Shown: positions 55,431 through 63,872 of the stretch, piece by piece
Position numbering within the stretch: the stretch's first letter is position 1
How the letters are laid out: each line of letters starts with the position of its first letter
From: Roseovarius gaetbuli
GTDB taxonomy: Bacteria > Pseudomonadota > Alphaproteobacteria > Rhodobacterales > Rhodobacteraceae
NCBI RefSeq assembly: GCF_900172365.1
Contig: NZ_FWFJ01000006.1
Coordinates: 1-64,000 of the forward strand
Length of the DNA stretch: 64,000 bases
Direction of reading: 5' to 3'
Program-made: the position numbers and the translations under genes
Notes under the pieces: generated by a model
Seen by the model: only the letters and a program-made list of their open reading frames with translations
What the model was told of the DNA's origin: nothing
Databases searched by the model: none

Positions 55431-55639
55431 CAAAGTTATTCGGTGCGGCGCTTGCGCTTTTGGTGCTGGCGGGATGCGGTGTTGATGGCGAGCCGCTGCG
55501 GCCCAAGCTGAACACCACCCTGAAGGCTGGCAGCGGAGGTCATGCCTCGGTCGGAGTTGGAGTCGGCGTTGATGTGGGCAATGTGAACATCGCCACCAAC
55601 GGCAGCAAGGTGAACGTCGGCATGGGCCTTGATCTTTGA
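55427..55639 (+). CDS. Small lipoprotein (70 aa)
   Basis: Signal and lipobox [20 protein letters not shown] (LAGC, cleavage before Cys17) indicate a lipid-anchored protein. The mature part is short and built of Gly/Val repeats ([15 protein letters not shown]), possibly beta-structured. It is coupled to argH by a four-base overlap and is a typical argH–lysA interval gene in this group. Function unknown. Confidence 0.8.
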   Translation: MTKLFGAALALLVLAGCGVDGEPLRPKLNTTLKAGSGGHASVGVGVGVDVGNVNIATNGSKVNVGMGLDL

Positions 55640-55956
55640 GGTGGCTGTTTCTGGCGCTGGCGATCTGGGGGGCGATCCACCCGATGGCCTATTTCCTGCA
55701 GTGGTTTGGCGAAAATGGCTATGACCTGATGGGCATGGTGGATGCCTGGCATGCGAATGCGGCGTCAAGCGGGCTGGTCTGGGATCTGACGATTGCCGCG
55801 ATTGCCCTGACGGTCTGGATCGTGGCCGAGGTGGTCCAGCGGCGCATGTGGCTTGGCCTGATCGCCATACCGGCGACGTTTTGTATTGGCGTGAGCTGTG
55901 GCTTGCCGCTCTATCTTTTTCTGCGGGCACGGCCCGGCGGACAGGGCGGAATTTGA
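55636..55956 (+). CDS. DUF2834 family membrane protein
   Basis: The 106-aa protein has three hydrophobic helices and matches DUF2834: WLFLALAIWGAIHPMAYFLQ, VWDLTIAAIALTVWIVAEVV and GVSCGLPLYLFLRAR. The start is TTG at 55636, overlapping the lipoprotein stop as TTTGA; no better start with a ribosome site is found before residue 17. The family function is unknown. Confidence 0.8.
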   Translation: MRWLFLALAIWGAIHPMAYFLQWFGENGYDLMGMVDAWHANAASSGLVWDLTIAAIALTVWIVAEVVQRRMWLGLIAIPATFCIGVSCGLPLYLFLRARPGGQGGI

Positions 55957-56026
55957 GTATTTTTGGAAAGATGAAAGTCAGCATTGGGCCGATGCGGCCG
56001 GGCTTGGCGAAACGAATGCGGGCTGA

Positions 56027-56128
56027 TCAAGGGCGATGGGTCACGTGATCGGCGAGACCTGATTTGTAACCACGGTTGTAGGCATCCGTTGCGAGGAGGG
56101 ATAGGAAAAGGTCTCTGGAAATAGGCAT
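56027..56128 (-). pseudogene. N-terminal stub of a lipase-like gene (34 codons)
   Basis: The frame reads MPISRDLFLSLLATDAYNRG then YKSGLADHVTHRP and a TGA. An AGGAG lies 6 bases before its ATG, a near-ideal ribosome site. The phrase LxLLAxDAYNRGY resembles the N-termini of lipase-like proteins in Roseobacters. The stop follows soon after, so I interpret it as a truncated gene. It starts 9 bases after the stop of the gene at 56138–56635, consistent with a lost two-gene operon. Confidence 0.5.
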
Positions 56129-56137
56129 GAGTTACTC

Positions 56138-56635
56138 CTAAAAAAGCTCTATCGCGAATAAAACTTCCGCGAGATCAGCCTTTGCCAGCCGGTCTTCAGC
56201 GGAGATCGCACTTAACCTAAGACCGTCCAACAGCCCGCCACCAAGCGCCGCCGCCACCCCCCAACACCCATCGACCACACCCGTCGTCGTCGGCGCATCG
56301 GTGATCTCAAGGGTCACCTCGCGCAGCGCATAGCCCTGGCCGAAGCTGGCCGCGAGGTCATCGGGGGCCACCTGCCTCACACTTGTCGGGTCTGCGATAT
56401 CGCCGAAGGTCACCAACATCGGTAGCGCTTTGAGCGGCACCGGCGCTGTGTCGCACAGCTTGGACAGTGCACGCGCCTTGTCCGTCGGGGCATCGGTCAG
56501 CCGGTCCTGAAACACCCGGCACGCGAAGGCCTCGCCATTGCCGGACAGCAACGCAAGGAGATACCGACCCGTGCCCAGATCGACCACAGTCGCCTGGTCG
56601 CAGAGCAGCAGCGCGATCCGCAAAAACCGCTCCAT
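56138..56635 (-). CDS. Unknown 165-aa protein, partner of the lipase-like stub
   Basis: It starts MERFLRIALLLCDQATVVDL and contains TVVDLGTGRYLLALLSGN, resembling the decayed locus at 25947. The C-terminal half (FGDIADPTSVRQVAPDDLAA, SFGQGYALREVTLEITDAP, then TTTGVV) has a distinctive pattern that I associate with small hypothetical proteins but cannot name. No signal peptide is certain. An alternative frame upstream reads PFEMRRVLPQGW, the same phrase as in the other copy, so the present start may reflect a frameshift near 56640. It is on the minus strand between DUF2834 and lysA, which are on the plus strand. Confidence 0.55.
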   Translation of the reverse strand: MERFLRIALLLCDQATVVDLGTGRYLLALLSGNGEAFACRVFQDRLTDAPTDKARALSKLCDTAPVPLKALPMLVTFGDIADPTSVRQVAPDDLAASFGQGYALREVTLEITDAPTTTGVVDGCWGVAAALGGGLLDGLRLSAISAEDRLAKADLAEVLFAIELF

Positions 56636-56638
56636 AGT

Positions 56639-56674
56639 GCCAGCCTTGCGGCAAAACGCGTCGCATTTCGAATG
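56639..56674 (-). repeat. 36-base repeat, copy B
   Basis: Reverse complement of 26005–26040 with two mismatches. It lies just upstream of the ATG at 56635. High identity limited to this short block, against lower similarity in the flanking coding sequence, suggests either a conserved regulatory/leader element or a conserved peptide MRRVLxQGW. Confidence 0.85.
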
Positions 56675-56912
56675 GAATGCTTGGTCGGCAAACCGGCAGA
56701 GCGGATTGGAGACTCACACAACGAGCAGGCCTACCAGGGTTTCTTGTGGCGACGGGCCGTGGGCTGACGCGCGCAATCGAAGATTGCCGAGCTTAACCGG
56801 CTGTTTGAACGTTGCAATCCCAAAGGGGCTTTCTTTCAGGTCTGACACGGCTGGAATTGCATTGTCGTCAGGCTTTGATATTAGGCAGAGGCGGACATGA
56901 AGGGCGCTGGAC

Positions 56913-58178
56913 ATGGATCATTTCAATTATCAAAGCGGTGAGTTGTTTGCCGAGGATGTGCCGGTGGCCGAGATTGCGGCGGCCGTGGGCACGCCGTTTT
57001 ATTGCTATTCCACCGCCACGCTGGAGCGGCATTTTCGCCTGTTTGACGAGGCCCTTGAGGGCATGCCGCATCTTGTGTGCTATGCGATGAAGGCGGCAAG
57101 CAACCAGGCGATCCTCAAGACGCTGGCGGCGCTTGGGGCCGGGATGGATGTGGTGTCGGGCGGCGAATATGCCCGCGCGCGCGCCGCCGGTGTGCCGGGC
57201 GAGCGGATCGTGTTTTCCGGTGTCGGCAAGACCCGCGACGAGATGCGCATGGCGCTCACGGGCGGCATTCGCCAGTTCAACGTGGAAAGCGAGCCCGAGA
57301 TGGTGGCACTTAATGCCGTGGCGCTTGAGCTTGGTGTCAAGGCGCCGATCACCATTCGCGTGAACCCGGATGTCGATGCCAAGACCCATGCCAAGATCGC
57401 CACCGGCAAGTCGGAGAACAAGTTTGGCATTCCGATTTCGCGCGCCCGTGCCGTTTACGCCGAGGCCGCCGCGATGCCGGGGCTTGAGGTGATCGGGATC
57501 GACGTGCATATCGGCAGCCAACTGACCGAGCTTGAGCCGTTCCGGCAGGCCTATGAGAAGGTGGCCGAATTGACCGAGACCCTGCGCGCCGACGGGCATG
57601 ATATCCGGCGGCTTGATCTCGGTGGTGGCCTTGGCATTCCTTATACCCGGAGCAACGATGCGCCGCCCTTGCCGACGGATTATGGCCGGTTGATCAAGGA
57701 AACGCTGGGCCATCTTGGCTGTGAGATTGAGATCGAGCCGGGGCGCCTTGTGGTGGGCAATGCCGGCATTCTGGTCAGCGGTGTGATCTATGTGAAATCC
57801 GGCGAGGGGCGCGATTTTCTGATCCTCGATGCGGCGATGAACGATCTTATCCGCCCGGCGATGTATGACGCGCATCACGATATCGTCCCGGTGGTCGAAC
57901 CGGCACCCGGCGTCGAGCAGGTGCCTTATGACGTGGTCGGCCCGGTCTGCGAATCGGGCGATACCTTTGCCAAGGGGCGGATGATGCCGCCGGTCAAAGA
58001 TGGTGATCTTGTGGCGTTTCGCAGCGCCGGCGCTTACGGCGCGGTGATGTCGAGCGAGTATAATACGCGGCCTCTGATCCCCGAGGTTCTGGTGAATGGG
58101 CGTGAATTTGCCGTGATCCGCGCAAGACCAACCTTTGACGAGATCATAAATCGAGATACCATTCCCGAATGGCTGTGA
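56913..58178 (+). CDS. lysA: Diaminopimelate decarboxylase
   Basis: This PLP enzyme makes L-lysine from meso-diaminopimelate. The 421-aa protein has the PLP-lysine region VCYAMKAASNQAILKTLAAL near residue 60, GAGMDVVSGGEYARARAAG, VHIGSQLTELEPF, LDLGGGLGIPY, IEPGRLVVGNAG, and the C-terminal GPVCESGDTFAKGR with AYGAVMSSEYNTRP. Length is usual. It precedes the TIGR02302 gene as in many Rhodobacterales. Confidence 0.97.
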   Translation: MDHFNYQSGELFAEDVPVAEIAAAVGTPFYCYSTATLERHFRLFDEALEGMPHLVCYAMKAASNQAILKTLAALGAGMDVVSGGEYARARAAGVPGERIVFSGVGKTRDEMRMALTGGIRQFNVESEPEMVALNAVALELGVKAPITIRVNPDVDAKTHAKIATGKSENKFGIPISRARAVYAEAAAMPGLEVIGIDVHIGSQLTELEPFRQAYEKVAELTETLRADGHDIRRLDLGGGLGIPYTRSNDAPPLPTDYGRLIKETLGHLGCEIEIEPGRLVVGNAGILVSGVIYVKSGEGRDFLILDAAMNDLIRPAMYDAHHDIVPVVEPAPGVEQVPYDVVGPVCESGDTFAKGRMMPPVKDGDLVAFRSAGAYGAVMSSEYNTRPLIPEVLVNGREFAVIRARPTFDEIINRDTIPEWL

Positions 58179-58215
58179 CGCGATTGGCGCGTCGGGACGA
58201 GGAATGGTGCGGCGC

Positions 58216-60819
58216 ATGGCAAAGACGCAAAACCCCCTGACGCCGGTTCTGGCCCGGTTGCGACGGCCCCTTAGCCTGACGTGGGCGGGGCTGATCGCAG
58301 AGCGGCTCGTGCGGGCATTCTGGCCGGTCTGGAGCCTTTTGGCGGCGGGCGCGGCGATGCTTATGCTTGGCCTTCAGGACATGGCGCCGGTCGAGGTGGT
58401 CTGGTCGGCTCTCATGCTGGGCGGGCTTGCGGTGCTGGCGTTTGCACTGCAGGGCGCGCGGCGGTTTCGCTTTCCGCGCCGGAGCGAGGCGCTTGCGCGA
58501 CTGGATGAGGCCCTGCCGGGGCGACCCTTGGCGGCACTGGCGGATGAACAGGCGATTGGCGCCACCGATCCGGGATCGCAAGCCCTGTGGCGTGCGCATC
58601 TTGCGCGGATGGCGGTGCGTGCCGCAGAGGCGAAAGCGGTCGAACCCGATCTGAAACTGTCCCGGCAAGACCCGTTTGGTTTGCGTTACATCGCCCTTCT
58701 GGGGCTGGTGGTGGCGCTTTTGTTCGGCTCGGTCTGGCGCGCGGGATCGGTGGCGCAGATGGTGCCGGGCGGCGGCAATGGCGCGGCGCTTGCCAGCGGC
58801 CCCACGTGGGAGGGTTGGGTTGAGCCGCCCGCCTATACCGGCCTGCCGAGCCTTTATCTCAACGATCAGGACGAGACCCTGCGCGCGCCGGTTGGCAGCC
58901 GCATCACGCTAAGATTTTATGGCGAGGTCGGCGCGCTGAGCCTTGCCGAAACGGTGTCACAGCGGACCGAAAATATCGGTGCGGCAACCGATGCGGAGCA
59001 CCGCTTTGAGCTGCGCCAGAGCGGCGAAATGCGGATTGATGGTCCGGGCGGTCGCGCGTGGCAGGTCGAGGCAACGCCGGATATGGCGCCGATGGTGAGC
59101 CTGTCGCAAGAGGGCGCAAAGACCGCCTTTGACGGGCAGATGAGCCAGCCGTTTCAGGCCAGCGATGATTACGGCGTGACCGGCGGCCGCGCGGTTTTTG
59201 CGCTTGATCTGGCGCAGGTTGATCGCCGCTATGGCCTTGCCGTCGCGCCGGAACCGCGCGCGCCGATCGAGCTTGATCTGCCGATGCCGATTGCAGGCGA
59301 CCGGGCCGAGTTTGGCGAAACCCTGATCGAGAACCTGTCAGAGCATCCTTGGGCGCATTTGCCGGTGGTGCTTGATGTGCGGGTCGAGGATGCGATTGGC
59401 CAGCAGGGCATGGCCGAACCGATGCAGATGACACTTCCGGCGCGGCGGTTTTTCAATCCGCTTGCTGCGGCGGTGATCGAACAGCGCCGTGATCTTCTGT
59501 GGTCGCGCGAAAACGCGCCCCGCGTGGCGCAGGTGTTGCGCGCGGTATCCTACAAGCCGGGGCCAAGCCTGTTTCGCTCCGAGGCGGCCTATCTGCGGAT
59601 GCGGGTGATCCTGCGGCGGCTAGAGGTGATGACGGCGAGCGATGGTCTTGACGGCGATGAGCGCGACGAGATTGCACAGGCGCTCTGGGATCTGGGCGTG
59701 TTGCTTGAGGATGGCGATGTCGGTGACGCGCTGGAGCGGATGCGCGCGGCGCAGGAACGCCTGAGCGAGGCGATGAAGAACGACGCCAGCGAAGAGGAAA
59801 TCGCCCGCCTGATGCAGGAATTGCGCGATGCCACGCAGGATTATCTTCGTCAGAAGATGCAGCAGGCACAGCGCGAAAACCCCGAACAGGGTGATCAGCA
59901 GAGCGCCGAGAACACCATGCAGATGACCCAGCAGGATCTGCAGGACATGATGGACCGCATCCAGGAATTGATGGAACAGGGCCGCATGGCCGAGGCGCAG
60001 CAGGCGCTGGAAGAGTTCCAGCAGATGATGGAAAACATGCAGGTCACCCAGGGCCAGACTGGCCAGTCGCCGGGGCAAGAGGCGATGGAGGGGCTGGCCG
60101 ATACGCTGCGCGAGCAGCAGGGCCTGTCGGATCAGGCGTTCCGCGATTTGCAGGAACAGTTCAACCCCGGTGCCCAATCGGGTCAGTCGCAGGGCAATGA
60201 GGGCCGCAATGGCGGGCAAGGCCGCGGCCAGAGCCATGACGGCCAGCAAGGCCAGGGCGGCGGCGAAGGCGGCGAACAACCCGGCCAGCAGGGCGAAGGC
60301 CAACAGGATCAGGCCGACGAACAGGATCAGGCCGGATCGCTGGCCGAGCGGCAAGAGGCGCTGCGTCAGGAATTGGAGCGCCAGAGCCAGGGCCTGCCAC
60401 AGCTTGGTGGCGAGGCCGGAGATGCCGCGCGTGAGGCGCTTGGGCGCGCCGGTCGCGCCATGGAAGGTGCCGAAGAGGCGCTGCGCAATGACGATCTTGC
60501 CGATGCCATCGACAATCAGGCCGAGGCGATGGATGCGCTGCGCGAGGGCATGCGCAACATGGACGAGGCGATGGCCGAACAGCGAAATCCTGGCGGGCAG
60601 GGCGAAGCCTTTGGCGAGGCGGGCAAGCAGCAGTCCGACCCCTTGGGGCGCAACCCCGGTCAGGGCCGTCAGGCGGGCACGCAGGATGATCTGTTGCAGG
60701 GCGAGGATGTCTATCGGCGCGCCCGCGAATTGCTTGACGAAATTCGCCGCCGCTCTGGCGAGGGCGCGCGACCCGATGTCGAGCTAGAGTACCTCAAGCG
60801 GCTGCTGGAGCGGTTCTAG
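58216..60819 (+). CDS. TIGR02302 family protein (DUF4175), large membrane-anchored protein
   Basis: The 867-aa protein has three N-terminal membrane segments (about residues 30–80 and 160–180: GLRYIALLGLVVALLFGSVW), a central periplasmic-type region, and a C-terminal low-complexity tail of Gln, Gly, Glu and Asp (GQSQGNEGRNGGQGRGQ; GGEGGEQPGQQGEGQQDQAD). Length and layout match TIGR02302. A start four codons earlier (58204) is possible; spacing to GAGG is poor for either. Function is unknown; the linkage to lysA and cell-envelope genes suggests an envelope role. Confidence 0.88.
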   Translation: MAKTQNPLTPVLARLRRPLSLTWAGLIAERLVRAFWPVWSLLAAGAAMLMLGLQDMAPVEVVWSALMLGGLAVLAFALQGARRFRFPRRSEALARLDEALPGRPLAALADEQAIGATDPGSQALWRAHLARMAVRAAEAKAVEPDLKLSRQDPFGLRYIALLGLVVALLFGSVWRAGSVAQMVPGGGNGAALASGPTWEGWVEPPAYTGLPSLYLNDQDETLRAPVGSRITLRFYGEVGALSLAETVSQRTENIGAATDAEHRFELRQSGEMRIDGPGGRAWQVEATPDMAPMVSLSQEGAKTAFDGQMSQPFQASDDYGVTGGRAVFALDLAQVDRRYGLAVAPEPRAPIELDLPMPIAGDRAEFGETLIENLSEHPWAHLPVVLDVRVEDAIGQQGMAEPMQMTLPARRFFNPLAAAVIEQRRDLLWSRENAPRVAQVLRAVSYKPGPSLFRSEAAYLRMRVILRRLEVMTASDGLDGDERDEIAQALWDLGVLLEDGDVGDALERMRAAQERLSEAMKNDASEEEIARLMQELRDATQDYLRQKMQQAQRENPEQGDQQSAENTMQMTQQDLQDMMDRIQELMEQGRMAEAQQALEEFQQMMENMQVTQGQTGQSPGQEAMEGLADTLREQQGLSDQAFRDLQEQFNPGAQSGQSQGNEGRNGGQGRGQSHDGQQGQGGGEGGEQPGQQGEGQQDQADEQDQAGSLAERQEALRQELERQSQGLPQLGGEAGDAAREALGRAGRAMEGAEEALRNDDLADAIDNQAEAMDALREGMRNMDEAMAEQRNPGGQGEAFGEAGKQQSDPLGRNPGQGRQAGTQDDLLQGEDVYRRARELLDEIRRRSGEGARPDVELEYLKRLLERF

Positions 60820-60848
60820 CGCCGCGCGATTACCGCAAGCCGGGCGCC

Positions 60849-60894
60849 AAAACGAAAACGGCCGCGCAATGATATGCGCGGCCGATGTCTTTTG
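60849..60894. terminator. Bidirectional terminator (TIGR02302 / binding-protein gene)
   Basis: CGGCCGCGCA pairs with TGCGCGGCCG over six bases. The minus-strand reading ends TTTTCGTTTT; the plus-strand reading ends TGTCTTTT. The two flanking genes converge here. Confidence 0.85.
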
Positions 60895-60906
60895 CGATCT
60901 CGGGGT

Positions 60907-61848
60907 TTACTGAGTGGCGGTGTCGACGATGGAGCGCCAGCTTTCTTCGTTGGCAGCGATCCAATCGGCAGCCACATCGGCCACCGGGCGGCCATCACGC
61001 TCGACTTCGACCATCAGCGCCTGCTGTTGCCCGTTGGTCATCTGATAGGCTTCGAGGATCTTGTAGGCGGCCGGCCATGTCCGCTTGAAGTCCTTGACGA
61101 CGGCCTTGATCACCTCGGTGCTGACGAAATCACAATCGCCAACCTCGTTCGGGTTCTCGCCCCATGCCGGGTTCTCATGGCACTCGGCCTCGCCTGCGGG
61201 CATTTCGACAAAGCGCAGGTCATAAGCGGCAACGGCCCAATGCGGGCTCCAGAATGTCGCCAGAATCGGCGTTTCGTTTTTGCTGGCGTTGACCAGAGCA
61301 TCGACAAGCGCCTCTTCCGAGGCTGCAGGAGTGGCGGTAAAGGGCAAATCGAACGCCGTCATCAAATCGGCGCCGGGGCCTTCCCAATCTTCGGGGTAGT
61401 CGAGCAATTCCGCCGCGCCATTGGTGGCAAAGGCATCGGCGCAGTTGCGCAGCGCGTCCCAATTGGGCAGGCCGGGGCATTTTGCCTCCATGTGGGCGGG
61501 ATAGGCCAGACCCTCTTTCGGGGCAATGCCAAGGTCGCCGATCTCGACGATATCCTTCGAGCGCACGTAATCGGTAAAGCGGATCACCGCGGTGGCGCGC
61601 CAGATTTCAAGCGCGCCGTCGACATTTTCCTTGATCATTTCGCGGAACATCGCGTCGTATTCGACCGGAACATATTCAACTTTGTAGCCAGCGGCCTCAA
61701 GCATATCTCCTGCGATATGGGTGGTGATCTGTTGCCCGGTCCAATCGTTGATCGCCAGTTTGATCGCCGAATCGGTATCGCCCAATTCAACCGCAAAGGC
61801 GGGCAGGGCAAACCCGGTGAGGGCAATCGCGAGACAGGTGGATTTCAT
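60907..61848 (-). CDS. Glycine betaine/proline-type ABC substrate-binding protein (orphan)
   Basis: The 313-aa precursor (signal peptide MKSTCLAIALTGFALPAFA) matches the OpuAC/ProX family: LAINDWTGQQITTHIAGDML, YVPVEYDAMFREMIKENVDG, and GALEIWRATAV, then ILATFWSPHWAVAAYDLRFV with aromatic residues likely forming the ligand cage. No permease or ATPase gene accompanies it, so it must serve a transporter encoded elsewhere. Substrate could be glycine betaine, choline or another quaternary amine. Confidence 0.88.
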   Translation of the reverse strand: MKSTCLAIALTGFALPAFAVELGDTDSAIKLAINDWTGQQITTHIAGDMLEAAGYKVEYVPVEYDAMFREMIKENVDGALEIWRATAVIRFTDYVRSKDIVEIGDLGIAPKEGLAYPAHMEAKCPGLPNWDALRNCADAFATNGAAELLDYPEDWEGPGADLMTAFDLPFTATPAASEEALVDALVNASKNETPILATFWSPHWAVAAYDLRFVEMPAGEAECHENPAWGENPNEVGDCDFVSTEVIKAVVKDFKRTWPAAYKILEAYQMTNGQQQALMVEVERDGRPVADVAADWIAANEESWRSIVDTATQ

Positions 61849-61872
61849 TATAAACTCCTTAGTGAATATCTT

Positions 61873-61889
61873 CCGACGATAATTGTCGG
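61873..61889. promoter_or_regulatory. Dyad upstream of the orphan binding-protein gene
   Basis: CCGAC and GTCGG form an inverted repeat across seven AT-rich bases, about 25 bases before the start codon. It could be an operator or part of the promoter. The 209-base gap (61849–62057) holds no gene; a separate hairpin GAAGGG-TAATA-CCCTTC lies at 62029–62045 just after the zinc-ribbon gene. Confidence 0.3.
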
Positions 61890-62057
61890 CGTTTTAATTG
61901 GTCTGATCGGGCAACGTTGTTCAGAGTAAACGTTTTGTGAGTAATGTGTTTGCGCAGCCCGATTCCCGCCAAAGGATAGCACGTCCAACGGCGGGTGCAT
62001 CCTTTTTAGCTGTCGATTTCAAGTCGTTGAAGGGTAATACCCTTCGCAATCCCCGGA

Positions 62058-63032
62058 TTATCCGCCGCTGGCAGGGGCGCCCATATCCGAGAGCCATCCG
62101 GTGACAGAGCCGATCAGATCATTCAGCCCAAGCCGGAGCCCATTCACCGCAGTGACAAAAGCATCGAGCGGCGCCTCGGCGGCGGGGAGCATCGCGGCGA
62201 TCTGCGGGGCGAAGGCATATGCTAGAGTGCCAAGCACAAAAAGCAGCAATGAGAGCCGGAAACCGGTGCGAAACCCGCTGCGCCGCTTGGGCAGGGGGAG
62301 GCCATCCGGCATCGGGGCGGCCGTCGGTTCATCGTGATCATTGACCGAGGTAAGCGACGAATTGATTTCCTCGATATCGGGCAAAAGATTGCGCCGCGAC
62401 GAGGGGTCAATGTCGGGGTGATCATCGGTCTCGTCCGAGGTCACGCCATCGGGGGCGGGGGCCTCGCCGCGCAAGCGTTCCATCCGGGCGCGGGCCTGTT
62501 GGCTGCGCTCGTCCGGGGCCGTGGGGGGCTCTGTCAGGCCAAGGTCGGGCTGTGTTTCAAGGCCACCCGCGCTTTCGCTGGCGCGGACCTGTTGTTCATG
62601 CGCGGCCTCTTGGCGCAGGATATCGGCGACACCGGGATCAACCGAGCGGCGGGTTGGCGGCGGCGGGGCCTCGGCGGCCTCTTCGCTCTCGGCGCTCGGC
62701 TCATCCTCGTCGGGCGCGTCTTGGTCTGGCCCGTCTTGGCCCGACTCGACTTGGCCCGACTCCTCTTGGTCTCGTTCATTGGCGGCGGTGACGGGCTCTT
62801 CGGGTGTTGGTTCTTGCTCGGCGGCGGGCTCTGAGCGCGCGGGTGCGGTCTCGGGCTTTTCCCACTCGCGCGGCGCATCCTGTTCATCATCGTCGGAGGG
62901 CGCGCCGCTCTTCAGATGGTTCTGAAACCATGTGTCACCACAATTGGAACATTGCACATCCCGTCCACCTGTCGGGATGACCTCATCGGGAACTTCGTAT
63001 TGCGCCCCGCAATTCGGACAAATCAGCCGCAT
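62058..63032 (-). CDS. Zinc-ribbon (MJ0042-type) membrane protein
   Basis: The 324-aa protein begins with a zinc ribbon, MRLICPNCGAQYEVPD and VQCSNCGDTWFQN (two CPxCG pairs), followed by a long acidic, Pro/Glu-rich low-complexity region (about residues 45–150) and one membrane helix near residue 260 (FRLSLLLFVLGTLAYAFAPQ). It is probably tail-oriented in the membrane with the ribbon in the cytoplasm. It is divergent from ftsE, as commonly seen in this group. Function unknown. Confidence 0.82.
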   Translation of the reverse strand: MRLICPNCGAQYEVPDEVIPTGGRDVQCSNCGDTWFQNHLKSGAPSDDDEQDAPREWEKPETAPARSEPAAEQEPTPEEPVTAANERDQEESGQVESGQDGPDQDAPDEDEPSAESEEAAEAPPPPTRRSVDPGVADILRQEAAHEQQVRASESAGGLETQPDLGLTEPPTAPDERSQQARARMERLRGEAPAPDGVTSDETDDHPDIDPSSRRNLLPDIEEINSSLTSVNDHDEPTAAPMPDGLPLPKRRSGFRTGFRLSLLLFVLGTLAYAFAPQIAAMLPAAEAPLDAFVTAVNGLRLGLNDLIGSVTGWLSDMGAPASGG

Positions 63033-63194
63033 TTTGCCACCTGTATCCTGCCGCCGTTAACCGGCTCCTATCATTATCCTATACCATAGGCTGTTCTTCG
63101 CCTTGGGAAAAGAGCAAAGGAATTCACCGCAAGGATCATTGCACATATGTGACCTCTGAGGCATTTAGGGGCTGTATGCATGAAGGGGACGGCC

Positions 63195-63872
63195 GTGATC
63201 GAGCTTGAAAACGTGGCCTATAGCTATGGCGGGGGTGAATTGCTTAGCGATCTGTCGCTAAGTCTGAGCCCCGGATCGTTTCACTTTCTGACCGGGCCGT
63301 CGGGCGCCGGTAAAACCACGCTGTTAAAGCTGTGCTACGGCGCGCTTGTACCGACCTCTGGGCAGGTGCGGCTTTTCGGGCAGGACCGGCGCACGATGGA
63401 GCGCGACGATATCGCCATGGCGCGGCGACGGATCGGAGTGGTGCACCAGGATTGCAAGTTTCTCGATCACCTGAGCGTGTCAGACAATATCGCCCTGCCC
63501 TTGATGGTCTCGGGGCGTGATCTGTTGAACGAGGGGGCAAACCTCAAGGAACTTACCGGCTGGGTTGGCCTGCGCGAACGCGCCGGGGCCCTGCCGCCGG
63601 AATTGTCGGGCGGTGAACGCCAGCGGGCCGCTCTTGCGCGCGCGGTGATCATGTCGCCGGACGTGGTGCTGGCCGACGAGCCAACCGGCAATGTCGATTG
63701 GGAAATGTCGCAGCGCCTGTTGCGCCTGTTGATCGAGCTGAACCACATGGGCAAGACCATCATGATCGCCACCCATGACCTTGCGCTGATCCGGGCGGCC
63801 AAAAGCCAGGTTCAGGCGCGGGTCTTGCGGATTGCCTCGCGGCGTTTGCATTTGGCGGGGGCTGATCTGTGA
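63195..63872 (+). CDS. ftsE: Cell-division ATP-binding protein FtsE
   Basis: FtsE with FtsX activates peptidoglycan hydrolases at the septum. The 225-aa ATPase has Walker A TGPSGAGKTTLLKLC, Q-loop GVVHQDCKFLDHL, the signature LSGGERQRAALARAVI, Walker B VVLADEPTGNVDWE and H-loop ATHDLALIRA. I place the start at GTG 63195 because AAGGGG lies 6 bases before it and the product then starts MIELENVAYSYGGG; an ATG at 63180 (MKGTA) is possible. The 147 bases upstream contain no other gene. Confidence 0.93.
   Translation: MIELENVAYSYGGGELLSDLSLSLSPGSFHFLTGPSGAGKTTLLKLCYGALVPTSGQVRLFGQDRRTMERDDIAMARRRIGVVHQDCKFLDHLSVSDNIALPLMVSGRDLLNEGANLKELTGWVGLRERAGALPPELSGGERQRAALARAVIMSPDVVLADEPTGNVDWEMSQRLLRLLIELNHMGKTIMIATHDLALIRAAKSQVQARVLRIASRRLHLAGADL

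Noticed and set aside
56868..58217. 449-codon frame on the minus strand opposite lysA
   Set aside because: Antisense of a clear lysA; composition is His/Arg-rich, typical of a reverse-strand shadow.
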